Shown here: piece by piece, positions 33,144-43,318 of the stretch
Layout: each line of letters opens with the position of its first letter
Position numbering within the stretch: the stretch's first letter is position 1
DNA from: Mycoemilia scoparia
Taxonomy: Eukaryota; Kickxellomycota; Kickxellomycetes; Kickxellales; Kickxellaceae
Length of the DNA: 64,000 nucleotides
Reading direction: 5' to 3'
Assembly (NCBI GenBank): GCA_027575805.1
Contig: JANBPU010000012.1
Coordinates: 62,001 to 126,000, forward strand
Made by a program: the position numbers and the translations under genes
Notes under the pieces: generated by a model
Seen by the model: only the letters and a program-made list of their open reading frames with translations
Database searches by the model: none
What the model was told of the DNA's origin: nothing

Positions 33144-34550
33144 CAATGGTGTATGTTGTATGGTTTTCTAACCGTTCGTTCCTTGAATTTGTATATACAA
33201 ATGTGCTTGGTAATGAAGACTCTCAGATACAATATATGCACAACTAATTTGTTGTGGTTAAACAACAATTGTGGAAAGAAAAGTGGTAATGAATAGCACT
33301 TTGCGGCTGCTAGCTCTGAAGGACCTGTTTGAGGCTGGGTAAATATATGCAGCACGTGGCCAGAAATACACGAAATATGGGAAGCTTTTCAAGGCAATTC
33401 TAACCGGCAATTTATATACAGACAGAAAGAAAGGGTGCTGAAGAAAAGAGAGGTGGGGCAGGGACCACTAGACAAAGCGAAAAGAACACACAGGGCACCA
33501 GGTTAACAAGGGATGAGATGAAAAGGGCAGGTATGTACAATGACTGGGATGGAAAAATATGCAGACCAAGAGAGGAAAGAGGAGGGGGAGGTTTAATGTA
33601 ACGGCGCTTTTGTTGCTAGCAGCACCAACCACATCCATCTGATGTTAAAAATGCTTGGCTAGTTCCATTCTCAATCGCTCACACCCTCTCTCGGGCTACC
33701 AATCGATTATGTATTAACCTTTCTATGGCAAAAGCCGTCTATACACTCTGGCACTCGCTTCCTGTGGTTATTACAAAGCTATTTACACGTATGTGTATGG
33801 GCGCCATCCTCAAACCCTTGATTATTGCTAGCCCAAGTAGGAAGCCAGCGGAGCCCGTTTTGGAAGTAATACACCCTGAACAACCCACAAAAAGCCAGGC
33901 CAAAATAGCCGCTCTTGGTAACGTTTTTGGTTTTGGGCCAAGTAAACAAGCCTTTGTTATGCCTGTGCTATTATTACCACTCCTGCCATATCACCCTTCC
34001 TCAACACTTTAAAAATGCTAGATTTATCAAGTGATGGGGGCGCTCGAAATGTTTGTGTGTGGCAATTGATCATGCTTGGCAAGCCTACCAAGGCTCCTTG
34101 GCTGACCACAAGTAGAAATAACAAGGGGCCAGACTTCCATTACTAATACCACTTTTTGTCATTCTACTATGCGCTGCAAAGTTAAATTTCACTCAAGCGT
34201 TACATATTTCGTCATTTTAAGCTTTGAGAAAACCTTGCCACAGAAATACTACCAATCGCAGACAAATACATGATGCACCCAGAACCACGTATGCTTGACC
34301 TCGCTATTGCAAAGAGAAGAGGCCCTCGGCTTCTAGAAATAGCTAGATCTAAATGTGTTGGCAGTTGTAGCCATAGTCAAACAAAGGCACCTTGTACAAT
34401 TCAGCCCAAAAGATACTCCTCAAAATTATGACCCATATACCAATAGTGGAAAAATGACCAAACAAGGCACTAGCGGTCGATTTAAAAATGTAGCAATGAC
34501 AGATTATAACAGTAAAAATCTAGCTTTATTATATTGCTTTTTTAAAATAT

Positions 34551-34666
34551 GGATCATAATTTTTGAAGGGTGAAAGTTTACTAGTAAAACTGGACATCCA
34601 TTTAGCTGCGATTGTGCCTATAATCATTGGTCCCCAATATTCACCCTTCAAAGATTATTGCCCATA
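34551..34666 (-). repeat. Palindromic MITE-like repeat, copy 3
   Basis: Left end GGATCATAATTTTTGAAGGG and right end CACCCTTCAAAGATTATTG, with the interior block CCTATAATCATTGG. It is joined directly to copy 4 through a perfect 22-bp palindrome (34655-34676). Confidence 0.7.
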
Positions 34667-34775
34667 TGGGCAATAACTTATGAAGGATGACCATCTGCTA
34701 GTAAATAGTGATCACTCGTTGGGCAGTGATTGTCCCTATAATCATAGGTAGCCTTCAAAAATTATTACTCATATA
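34665..34775 (-). repeat. Palindromic MITE-like repeat, copy 4
   Basis: Begins in the shared palindrome with copy 3 (GGGCAATAACTTATGAAGG) and ends AGCCTTCAAAAATTATTAC. The interior CCCTATAATCATAGG block is conserved. More diverged than copies 1 and 2. Confidence 0.6.
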
Positions 34776-35069
34776 AATACATGAGAGCAAAAACAATTTC
34801 TATTATACCTATGGTGATAAAAGAATTGTGACAAAATGATTTGAACTTGAAAAAGAATAGCTAGTTTGAATCTTTATAATATTGATAAGATGAAAATGAC
34901 TCGCCTTGAAGGCAAACGTTAAAGTGGTAGTATCTCTTACAGAAGGCTTAATTAAAATAATGTATTCGTAAATTAAGAAAAAATGAGAGTGCGATGAAGT
35001 TGGGCTTTGAAAACATAACGGAATGTTGTATAAAATCTATTGCTATGTTGGCTGTTCTTTTTCAGTAAC

Positions 35070-35735
35070 TTAGAAAAGAGAGACGGCAAAGGCACCAACA
35101 ACAGCGAGAGCGGAAACGGCAACAGCGGAAGCAGCACCCTCGGAGTCGGATTCGAGGTCGTCATCGGAACCAGATCCAGAAGCGCTCTTGGATCCCTTGG
35201 AGGAACCAGAGTGGGACTTGCCAGATGAAGCGGAGCCGAGGCTTCCAGAAGCCTTCTCGCTACCAGAGGCGGAACCAGACTCGAGACCAGAAGCAGCACC
35301 GGATTCGGCACCAGAAGCGGAACCAGAATCGGCACCAGAAGCACCAGCAGCATCAGATTCAGCACCTGAAGCACCAGCGGAACCAGACTCAGCACCAGAA
35401 GCGGCACCAGATTCAGCGCCTGAAGCAGCACCAGAAGCGACACCAGAGGCAGCACCAGAGGCACTGGCGCCAGTGGCATCAGAAGCACCAGCGGCGGCAC
35501 TTGGGACAGCACCGGAAGCGGCGCCAGCAGCGCCAGATTCAGCACCGGCGGCACCAGGAACAGGTGGGACTGAGGCAGCGCCAGCGGCGGCACCGGAAGC
35601 GGCACCAGCAGCAGCACCAGCACCGGTAGGAGCAGCTGGGGCGTTGGTGTTAGTGATGGCACCCTGTCCGGGGATTTCGTCCTGAGCAACAGCGAGGGCG
35701 GCGAGGAGAGAAATGGCGATGGTCTTGGTGTACAT
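35070..35735 (-). CDS. GPI-anchored Ala/Gly/Ser/Glu-rich cell-surface protein
   Basis: Single exon, 221 residues. The signal peptide MYTKTIAISLLAALAVAQ is followed by a short spacer and then about 120 residues made almost only of Ala, Gly, Ser and Glu in irregular units such as SGAESGAAGA and SGAASGAA. A Ser/Lys-rich and an acidic patch (DDDLESDSE) come next. The C-terminus is the hydrophobic stretch ASAVAVSALAVVGAFAVSLF preceded by small residues (SEGAAS), as in GPI-anchored fungal wall proteins. There are no cysteines. The repeat makes this stretch much more GC-rich than its surroundings, and the opposite strand is open too; the signal peptide and GPI tail show that the minus strand is coding. 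Structural wall or mucin-like role inferred. No known domain. Confidence 0.88.
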   Translation of the reverse strand: MYTKTIAISLLAALAVAQDEIPGQGAITNTNAPAAPTGAGAAAGAASGAAAGAASVPPVPGAAGAESGAAGAASGAVPSAAAGASDATGASASGAASGVASGAASGAESGAASGAESGSAGASGAESDAAGASGADSGSASGAESGAASGLESGSASGSEKASGSLGSASSGKSHSGSSKGSKSASGSGSDDDLESDSEGAASAVAVSALAVVGAFAVSLF

Positions 35736-37639
35736 TTTGGTGGTTGTTATGTTGAAGTGATTGGTATGCTAGTGGGTTTCAAAGCAAATGCGCGTGCAAG
35801 TAGATAGAAAAGAATAGATGAAAGGCAAATTGTTGTGTATTGCTGTTTTGTTTCAAGAGGCTGGAAATCTCGTTGGGTTTATATAACTTTGAAGTTGCTG
35901 ACTGTCCATACATGCGTGCAGCCCAGAGGCAAGAGCAGAGAAGAGGATAAAGCGACTGCCCTAGCATGCAGCAACTGCAGCAACATCCAGGAAAGCTTGG
36001 TAAGAGAGAGTAACAAAGGCCGCACACATAGAGCCGCCATGGCCTTTCTATTCGTTGCTGGCGGTAATAGTCAAAGTGATAGCCCACAGTCAACCTCGTC
36101 ACAGTGCAACAAAACGCAGCTGCTATCCTCGCATGAAGGCGTGTGTATGCCTGTATGGGCATTTCATTGCAACACGAGCCCTCCAGCAAAACCATCATCA
36201 TCGTCCTCCATATTAGCATCATTTTGCCAAGTAAATAAAAAAAGCAGCCCTGATGGGCTCATTTGGGGCCACTGTGAAGCTTGGCCTGTCTATTTAGGCA
36301 GGGTTCAAACTCAATAGCCAATTATCTACCAATTTTCTATGCAAAAGTGAAGCTTCTACTTTTTGTTATTGCCAAGATTGTGCATTCAAAGCCAGCGCCA
36401 AGAACATTCCCCCAATAACATGGTCTATGCTATTGTTAGCCATCTGCCCCTCATTTCTTGGCAATCTCTTTGGTCTATCTTTGGTCTCTCACTATCACAC
36501 ACTCGCCCATCATCACTATAGACGCTAATAATAAATCCCATCCAGTGTGTGAATGGGCGTTATAATACTTCCTAAAAGTAAACAAACCACATGTTCCCAC
36601 TGGGGTTACTCAGTGCACCCCTGTTCTCCGAGTGTGCGATTCGGTCCACAAGTCGGGAATTCAGTGTTCCCAGCATGCTAATTCTAACTGGTTTGCCATA
36701 GAAACTCTTCTTCATCAGAATAAGTCAGCAACTTTTAATCGTCATCGAGTGAAGATCCCTGTATCCTTTGTTTTTCTCCACGTATATGTCTAACCATCAG
36801 TCCGTCCATGTCTTTGCTGCGTTACACGGTAATTCTCAGCACCACGCAGTATCTGATACCATCAAAACACACGGATACTTGGCGGTCTCTATGTCAAATT
36901 TGTGATAGCACTTTCTTGAAGACAATCATCGTCACCAACAACATCATCATCATCAGGATCAGCAGCTGCGGTTGAAATATTAACCAAGGTGCATCAATCC
37001 AAAGGCCCTTTGAAACGAACATCAGCCTAGCCAGGCCAGCATCAAAGACACATTTGTGGCGCTGTTCCTAGAATATGTTTGAAAAGCACATTTCCATTTC
37101 CTGAATCTAAACGCTGCCAATGCTTTGGAAAAAGGCGTGCTTATCAAGCATGTGGTGGTTATTTCCCTTCTTTGAAGAAAGCTTTGGTATTTTATTTGAA
37201 CTTTACTGAATATTGCCACCAGCCCAGCAGCATTAATAGGCAACACTCCTTTAATTTGCACCACATTTGATATTGTGAGATGACGTTTGTGGGTCATAGG
37301 CGAATGTTTATATGTATGTAGGCGGTTTGTTGATACGATACTTTCCTTTGCTTGATGATGCTCATTTTGTCCTGCTTGCCGCTTTTGATAGTATCATGCA
37401 AAGCACAAAATAGCAGTGTAAATTTATCAAGTAATATCAACACAGCTATCACATTAAAGCACAGCTTTGCATAGTATTATTAGCCACACTCACATGTTTA
37501 TAACCATCCCTCCACACTTGAAGATACACACTTATTTGTTTATCTACAGTGTCACCAAAGCTCCAAGTGCATCCCGTCTGCTCAACCTGGATGCATATGT
37601 TTATACAATTACAGTCTACACCTCCAATATCAGGGCAGC

Positions 37640-37739
37640 AGTTTTTGAAGAGTACCTACCACCTCCTTTTGGAGGCCACCAATGATTATAGGTGCAACCA
37701 CAGCAAAGTGAGTAGCTAACCCTTCAAAAATACCCTCCC
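37640..37739 (+). repeat. Palindromic MITE-like repeat, copy 5
   Basis: Left end GTTTTTGAAGAGT, right end ACCCTTCAAAAATACCCTCC, with the interior GGCCACCAATGATTATAGG in the same orientation as copy 1. The left end is the more decayed one. Confidence 0.6.
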
Positions 37740-38488
37740 ATATTGCCAATAGCCTGTCTATTAATGAAAAATGCAGACCAATAAATAAAGCACTTTGTAT
37801 TATTTTTATTAACCTTTAGTTATTTCTAGAAACATGTATGCTTTTTATTTGGTTGTAATTTGCCAGTGTCCTCGAGTGCAGATGTGGAGTGCAGCTGTGG
37901 GATTCAACTCGATATCATTCAATATCTCTAACGAAATCACACTAAAAACTAGTATTTTATTGTGTGTTTACCGTATCTAAGTTTGCAATATGTGATGTAT
38001 ATCCCCGAGTTCTTGGCTGCATGGGTTTTATTCTAGGCAAATTCATGAGAAATGCTATAATTGGGCCAAATATTTATCCCTGTATATATTTTTATAACTG
38101 CTATTTTTGTAAGAATATGATGGGTTTCTTCTTTGAGTTATCTATTTTGGTTCCCAGCTAGTTGATATACCGGCACCAAAAAACTTATTCCTCACGCCCT
38201 ATCATATTAAGTAAGGCGTTGGAGGCCAAGTGTGTAGGGGTACCAGAGTCAAATCTATAAATAGCCCAAGTTTAATTTAATAAAGGCTGTTTGTCATTGC
38301 TTTTTTTTAGGTTTAGCCGATTTGTGGCTGTTTCCTTGTTCTTTTTTCTGCCACAATCTTTGTGATTACCATGTTGATATATTTTTAGGAACACGATTTA
38401 ATCACGTCAGAGGAAACACTGCATACACTGCAGTTGTTATTGGCTATTTTTGGGTATTACAGTGCATGCATGTCTGTGCCCTCTTTGC

Positions 38489-38489
<1 letters not shown>

Positions 38490-38519
<30 letters not shown>
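38490..38519. repeat. (AC)15 microsatellite
   Basis: An uninterrupted AC dinucleotide run of about 30 bp, ending some 15 bp before a palindromic repeat copy. Confidence 0.9.
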
Positions 38520-38520
<1 letters not shown>

Positions 38521-38533
38521 CTTCCTCCCAATA

Positions 38534-38638
38534 TGGGTAGTTATTTTTGAAGGGCTATAGAGAGTCACTCATTTGGCTGTAGTTCCCCCTATAATCGTTG
38601 GCCACCAAAAGTCACCCTTCAAAAATTATGATCCTTAT
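38534..38638 (-). repeat. Palindromic MITE-like repeat, copy 6
   Basis: Left end GGGTAGTTATTTTTGAAGGG and right end CACCCTTCAAAAATTATGATCC. The interior TATAATCGTTGGCCACCAAA is nearly identical to the reverse complement of copy 1, making this one of the best-preserved copies. Confidence 0.75.
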
Positions 38639-38932
38639 GACACTTTTCTTCAAGTTTATTGCATAGAATAAGGCATATTTTAAATAAAACCGAAATGTTG
38701 GCTTTTTCATCAATTGGTCATAAAAGGCTATGATATATCTCAAAAAAATATCTCAAAATGTTTTACTTCTATTATGATGAGTGTTCTTTAAATACTTAAT
38801 TTCACATGCCTGTCCTTGAAGTAATATTCATGTATAAAAGAGAATTGTAAAACAGCATTAAATCTATAATTTATTAGAAATAGAGTGTAAAAATATAAAA
38901 ATAGGGGAGAAAAAAGTCAGATAACAGGCTGT

Positions 38933-39661
38933 TTACGAAAGTGCAGGCAAAACAATAGCAGCAAGGAGGGCCAGGTACCCAGTAGTGATGCTGTTGGCAC
39001 TGCTTTCTGAGTTTTCAGAACTTTCCTCCTTCTCCTCATCTTTGCTGCTACCCTTCTCCTCGCTGCTTGAGTTGTTGTTGTTGTTGCTTAGTGATCCACC
39101 AATACCAGGATGGTAAATAGTCTCTTGAGGCTGGCTTAAAATGCTGCTGACGCTGCTAGAAGCAGTGGGTGCGCTGTTGGGCGTCTGGACAGCATCCTGA
39201 ACAACTTGGTAGAATTCAGAAATAAGAGTGACATTGTATGTCGTTACACCAGATGTCATTGACTTGAGCTCGGCCTGGGCCTCCTTATTAATCTCGCCCA
39301 CTTGGTCGATGGCATTTTGTAGTTTAGGCTGGAGAGCCCACCAGGCATCTGCTAGACGGGCGCTATAGGCCGAATTGAAGTCGCTGATTAGGGAGTTTGC
39401 TGATTCATGAGTAGCTCCATGGCCTTGAACATTTCCCTGTGGGACGGGTGGTGGAGTGATTTGTGAAGCTGGAACAGCAGCACCGTTAACTTGTCCAGGA
39501 GCAAAATAAAGGCTGGATTCCTGTTGGGAAGATGCAGTCGTTGATGAAACGGACATGGGAAGTGGTGGTACTGATTGTGGCTGTTGTTGGCCTTTAGCCA
39601 AAGGTGCGCTCATTAGCACTAGCAATGTTGTGGCAGATGCAGATAGTCCCTTAAAAAACAT
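38933..39661 (-). CDS. Secreted, probably GPI-anchored protein of unknown function
   Basis: Single exon, 242 residues from ATG 39661; the frame is open a little further upstream but without ATG. The N-terminus MFFKGLSASATTLLVLM is a signal peptide, cleaved near LAKG-Q. A Pro/Gln/Ser-rich segment follows. Residues about 85-165 look helical (SLISDFNSAYSARLADAWWAL, then QVGEINKEAQAELKSM) and may be the folded part. After this comes an Asn/Ser/Lys/Glu-rich tail ending in a hydrophobic stretch (GYLALLAAIVLPALS) preceded by SSANS, consistent with a GPI signal. No cysteine and no known domain are visible. It is probably a small wall or plasma-membrane protein. No operon-like context. Confidence 0.8.
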   Translation of the reverse strand: MFFKGLSASATTLLVLMSAPLAKGQQQPQSVPPLPMSVSSTTASSQQESSLYFAPGQVNGAAVPASQITPPPVPQGNVQGHGATHESANSLISDFNSAYSARLADAWWALQPKLQNAIDQVGEINKEAQAELKSMTSGVTTYNVTLISEFYQVVQDAVQTPNSAPTASSSVSSILSQPQETIYHPGIGGSLSNNNNNSSSEEKGSSKDEEKEESSENSESSANSITTGYLALLAAIVLPALS

Positions 39662-40741
39662 GTTTTTAATATACAATTGAATATTCTGTTCCTAGCTATA
39701 CAGCCTGATTCCCAATGCAAGCCTAGTTGTACAAAATGAAAATGGTGGTGGTAATAAGAGAATATATAGCGTGGAATTAGGTCGGAAGAATAGCACGAAT
39801 TTTGATGTTTAGTTGGGAGCAGCATGGCATATCAGTATATATATATATCCCATTTTAGAGGCTTGTGTTAAAACTGATTAGCTTCATGGTAATAACTACA
39901 GTCTCGTCATGGATCCCATGGGTTAAAAAAGATTTTTGATTCTTGGCCTTTGTATAGTACTAGTGATGTTGTGGTAGTAAAGGAAAGCTGTAAATATCAA
40001 TTTCTAGATGATAAGCAAGTCACACACCCGAATCACACATCATGTTCTTGATTGATTTCGAAAGCTCTAAAGTAAACCTACTTATTGGATAAACCATATG
40101 CCATGCGGACTATCTCAACCGATTTTTAGATTGATATTTTTGCGATGGGTGTATGGAGACTAGCACAGACCATCATAGCGCATGTGCTATTTTTTGATTT
40201 TGATTATACCACCCGTTTACTCAAAGATTCGTCCTGAATTTAAATGTTGATAAGTTTTAATCTTTGTCTGGATTTCCCCATATGCATTGTGCAAAGAAGT
40301 CGGTTGAAATCCTTCTTTTCCAAATACTGATGCATGTTGCCTTTAAATGTATAATATGTGGAGGTTGAAATGGTTGTTCTTTCATCAAAGTCCACCCCGA
40401 TTGAAATTAGCAAAGCAAAGGTCTTTGGCATCTTTGCTTGGTTTTGGAACACTGTGAATATATGCTTTGTTGGGCGAATTTGTAGTGTAATTCAGAATGT
40501 GAGATTTTTTTGTTTAAAATTGTTCTGATTAAAGTGTGCACCCATAAGATATGCGTAAAGTTGTAAGAATATGTAGTAAAAAATCTAAATGCAAGAGTAA
40601 TCAGCCAAAAATTAATACCTCCATTCCATTTGTGTTGTTCCTATTGGCTCGAATGACAAAAAGGCAGGCTCCTGTATAAATATTATAACAATATAGTAAA
40701 GTGGTAAATAATTTACGCACATACACATAATAAAAGTAAAG
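39662..40741. other. Divergent intergenic region before TAF7
   Basis: About 1.1 kb between the starts of the small GPI protein (-) and TAF7 (+). It includes a short TA tract near 39836-39848. Reading frames are short and unremarkable. Both promoters should lie here, but no element stands out. Confidence 0.5.
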
Positions 40742-42496
40742 ATGATAACGGGGACTGAGGGACTTGGCCGACAAGACACTGGAAACAAAATAAAGCTGAA
40801 GTTGCTAACAAGCAAGAATGACGAAGATCAGAACAAACACATTGGTATAATGAGTGGTGGCGTAGGTGGAGGCATTGGTGAAGATTTCGGCGACTTGCTT
40901 CAAATGGAGGATCAAATCATTCTTCGCCTACCACTAGATCTGGCTAGCGAAGTCAGAGAATTGGTAGACAAAAGAGAAATCGATGATCACATTAGTATAA
41001 AATTTAAAGGTAATTGGTTTACCACAAAAAAATCTAGAGGAGTGTATGGTTACTTTGAAGCTTATCAAAATGCGGTTAATTAGTATATATTGTAATGGAG
41101 AATCCGACCTCGCTATTAAGCTATATTTGCTGCATATAGATGAACGGAGAGCACTTTTTAAATGGAAAGACAAAACATTCTCATCCCGGCTAGTGGATCT
41201 GCCAACTATATTGGAGTCGTCGAGAACATTTGATAAAAAACAGATATTAAAAACAGCAGATATATGCCAGGTATATAATATATGTAACTGTAATCATCGG
41301 AAATTCCTGAAAATATAAATTCCCGATGAACTGATATATATATGTGTGTGCTATTTTTAATGTGTTGATGTAGATGCTAATTGTTGACGAAGAGATGGAA
41401 GAATCCAAATGGAAAGAGCTTAAACCGCTTAAAAAGAGAGAATATATACATCCACACGGAATCGCACCAGCATTTTGGCATGCAAAAGATATGAGGTTTC
41501 GCAAACATCTTTCCAAAAGTAAAATCCAGAGTATAGAGGATGAAGTAGAAAGACTGCTACAAGAAGATTCTGAATCAAACATCATTAGATATGGTAATAT
41601 CATATTTTTATATACATGTATTTCAAGGAATACAATTCTTGAAAAAAGTTGGATCGCGATTATTAACCTGAGTTTTGTTGGCTTTATGATAGAAATATTG
41701 GATGTTCAAGGAGATGATGAGGTTGATGTAGGCACTCCAAGGATGGATAATATCAGAGATGATGGAAGACCATTTGATGCGAGCAGTGGTGTGGTTCGCC
41801 CAGATGGCGAGGACGAAGAGAGGGCTAGTAACATTGACATGGATGACTTTGACATTGAGTTGGCAGCTGAACTTGACCGTGGATTTAAAGAGCTTGGGCA
41901 TGAGAATGAAGACGAAGATAACGAAGAGGGTGACGAGGATGACGAGGATGAAGACGAAGAAGATGAGTTTGGCGATGGGAGTGAAATGGAGGATGTTGAG
42001 GCTGAATTTGGCATGGGTGCTGAAGACGATGACGATGATGAGGAAGACGAATTCGATGACGACAGTGACAATGATGGAGATTCTGATGGAGAGCAACCAG
42101 GTATGATTATGAAGCTACATCAATATCATCTCATGATCCACATAGTCATAATAACCACAATACCCAATAATACTCATCGATGACCTTTTTAAATGGTAGG
42201 TAATGAGAGACTCATTCAAAAGAAACTGCTCAACGAGGAGGTTGCTGAGCTGGAAATCATGATCCAAAGAAAGACTAGAGATCTTGAGTCTGCTCGCAAT
42301 GATATTATCAAGGTAATTACTGGCAAAACAACAACTTGCACTATCAAATGCCGAGAAAAAACTGTTAAATTCGCGCATTGATAACTTGTAGAAACGGTTT
42401 GAGGAGAATTTGCAAAAATTGTCTTCTGAGTTGGACTCGAAAAAGGCCCAACTCCAGGCAATTGAAAAAGAAGAGGAAGAATCCAAGGTGGCTTAG
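40742..42496 (+). CDS. TAF7: TFIID subunit TAF7
   Basis: Six exons: 40742-41009, 41101-41270, 41374-41593, 41693-42100, 42200-42312 and 42392-42496; total 427 residues with matching phases. TAF7 is a TFIID subunit that binds TAF1 and restrains its activity before transcription starts. The TAFII55 N-terminal domain runs from EDQIILRLPLDLASEVRELV through the second exon (FSSRLVDLPTILESSRTFDKK) to ICQ-MLIVDEEM, and includes the conserved YIHPHGIAPAFWHAKDMRFR segment. Exon 4 is a long Asp/Glu-rich region. The last exons form a coiled coil (KKLLNEEVAELEIMIQRK; KRFEENLQKLSSELDSKK), as in fungal and animal TAF7. One acceptor (GGAG, before 41101) is weak but required by frame and homology. It converges with the small membrane protein gene downstream. 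Confidence 0.94.
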
Positions 42497-42916
42497 CAGT
42501 AGCAGGAATAATAGCCATTATAGTGCTATAGCTATACTTGCTGCCTGATTGTATCTATATTTAGTATCACCAAGCAGTCCTGTTTCGTCCTGACACCCAG
42601 ACAATAGTTTTCTTATAATGTAATTTTTCTGGACGATCAAAATGTTCAGGATGCAGATTTTGTGGCACCCTTTACAATTGGACGAAATAAAAGCCAACAT
42701 GTTTTGTACATATAATATTTTATATACAGATCCAATGACATGACATCTCTGTATTGGGCTAATATAAATATCAAAAGTAAGGAGGGGGGAGCACAAAATA
42801 TGACAAGAACACAATACATAAATAGAAAATGTGCTTTAGCAGAAATGGCAGGGACATTCTCTTGGCTTTTGAAGACAAGGCACATCTCTGTACTCAGCAG
42901 ATAGTATTATAAAATA
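42497..42916. other. Convergent spacer
   Basis: A 420-bp gap between the stop codons of TAF7 and the 63-residue protein. AT-rich, presumably both 3' untranslated regions. I see no gene in it. Confidence 0.55.
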
Positions 42917-43318
42917 TTAATTTTGCCCAGAGGCTTTGTTCCACCGTTTGTAATAGTCCTTTATCATTGTTGTTAGGGGATATTTTTTCGATAGCTCATC
43001 GTCCCGCTGGAATATCGCATAAGCCATGACGCCTGTTGTGATTCCTAGCACAACGTCCATTTTACTATAAAAAGATTAAGTGTAAAGTTTTCAATTTGCA
43101 ATGCATTCACAGCCAAATAGCGAATTGTAGTTGATATAATTGTGATATCCCCCATCCCATGACGGCTGTGGCATTTGCATTGGCGATATAATGGCAGATC
43201 AACGCCATTGGGATATAAGGATAGAGAAATAGGGATAAATATGCTATAGCCTTAATTGATGTGATGTTGCTTACGCAGAGACGAAGTGGATATATCTTGT
43301 CGAAAACCCCTTGGCCAT
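42917..43318 (-). CDS. Small single-pass membrane protein, 63 residues, unrecognised
   Basis: Two exons, 43318-43275 and 43064-42917, joined in phase by a GCGTAAGC donor and a TTTTTATAG acceptor; the intron of 210 nt is longer than average. The product starts MAKGFSTRYIHFVSA and crosses into KMDVVLGITTGVMAYAIF, one transmembrane helix, followed by a charged tail (QRDDELSKKYPLTTMIKDYYKRW). The short length, single helix with basic and aromatic flanks and charged C-terminus recall small mitochondrial inner-membrane subunits, but I do not recognise the family. The exon-2 frame alone gives a 47-residue version from an internal ATG. Expression is not proven; the coherent frame across the splice is the main support. 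Confidence 0.55.

Larger units (their letters stand above)
33111..35069. other. Intergenic region with tandem repeat copies
   Basis: About 2 kb with no convincing gene. It starts with the UBL3 upstream region, including a purine-rich stretch near 33420-33600 on the plus strand. A 95-codon plus-strand frame at 33725-34012 has no recognisable features. Two palindromic repeats fused end to end occupy 34551-34775, and an isolated half-copy lies near 34409-34440. Confidence 0.5.
35736..38932. other. Long intergenic region
   Basis: About 3.2 kb with no supported gene. The first few hundred bases should carry the promoter of the GPI protein. Copies of the palindromic repeat lie at 37640-37739 and 38534-38638, and a CA microsatellite at 38490-38519. 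Short frames, such as one of about 40 codons at 36787, have no recognisable features. Confidence 0.55.

Noticed and set aside
33111..33146. Extension of UBL3 through the TA microsatellite (Ile-Tyr repeat)
   Set aside because: The upstream in-frame initiator would be TTG, and the repeat coding is a by-product of the microsatellite.
33725..34012. 95-codon plus-strand frame
   Set aside because: No signal peptide, domain, or splice context; composition looks like translated intergenic DNA.
35188..35685. 165-codon Pro/Glu/Ala-rich plus-strand frame
   Set aside because: Mirror of the low-complexity GPI protein on the minus strand, which has both a signal peptide and a GPI tail.
39662..39676. N-terminal extension of the small GPI protein to 39676
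   Set aside because: The first codon there is TTG; the first ATG at 39661 gives a better signal peptide.
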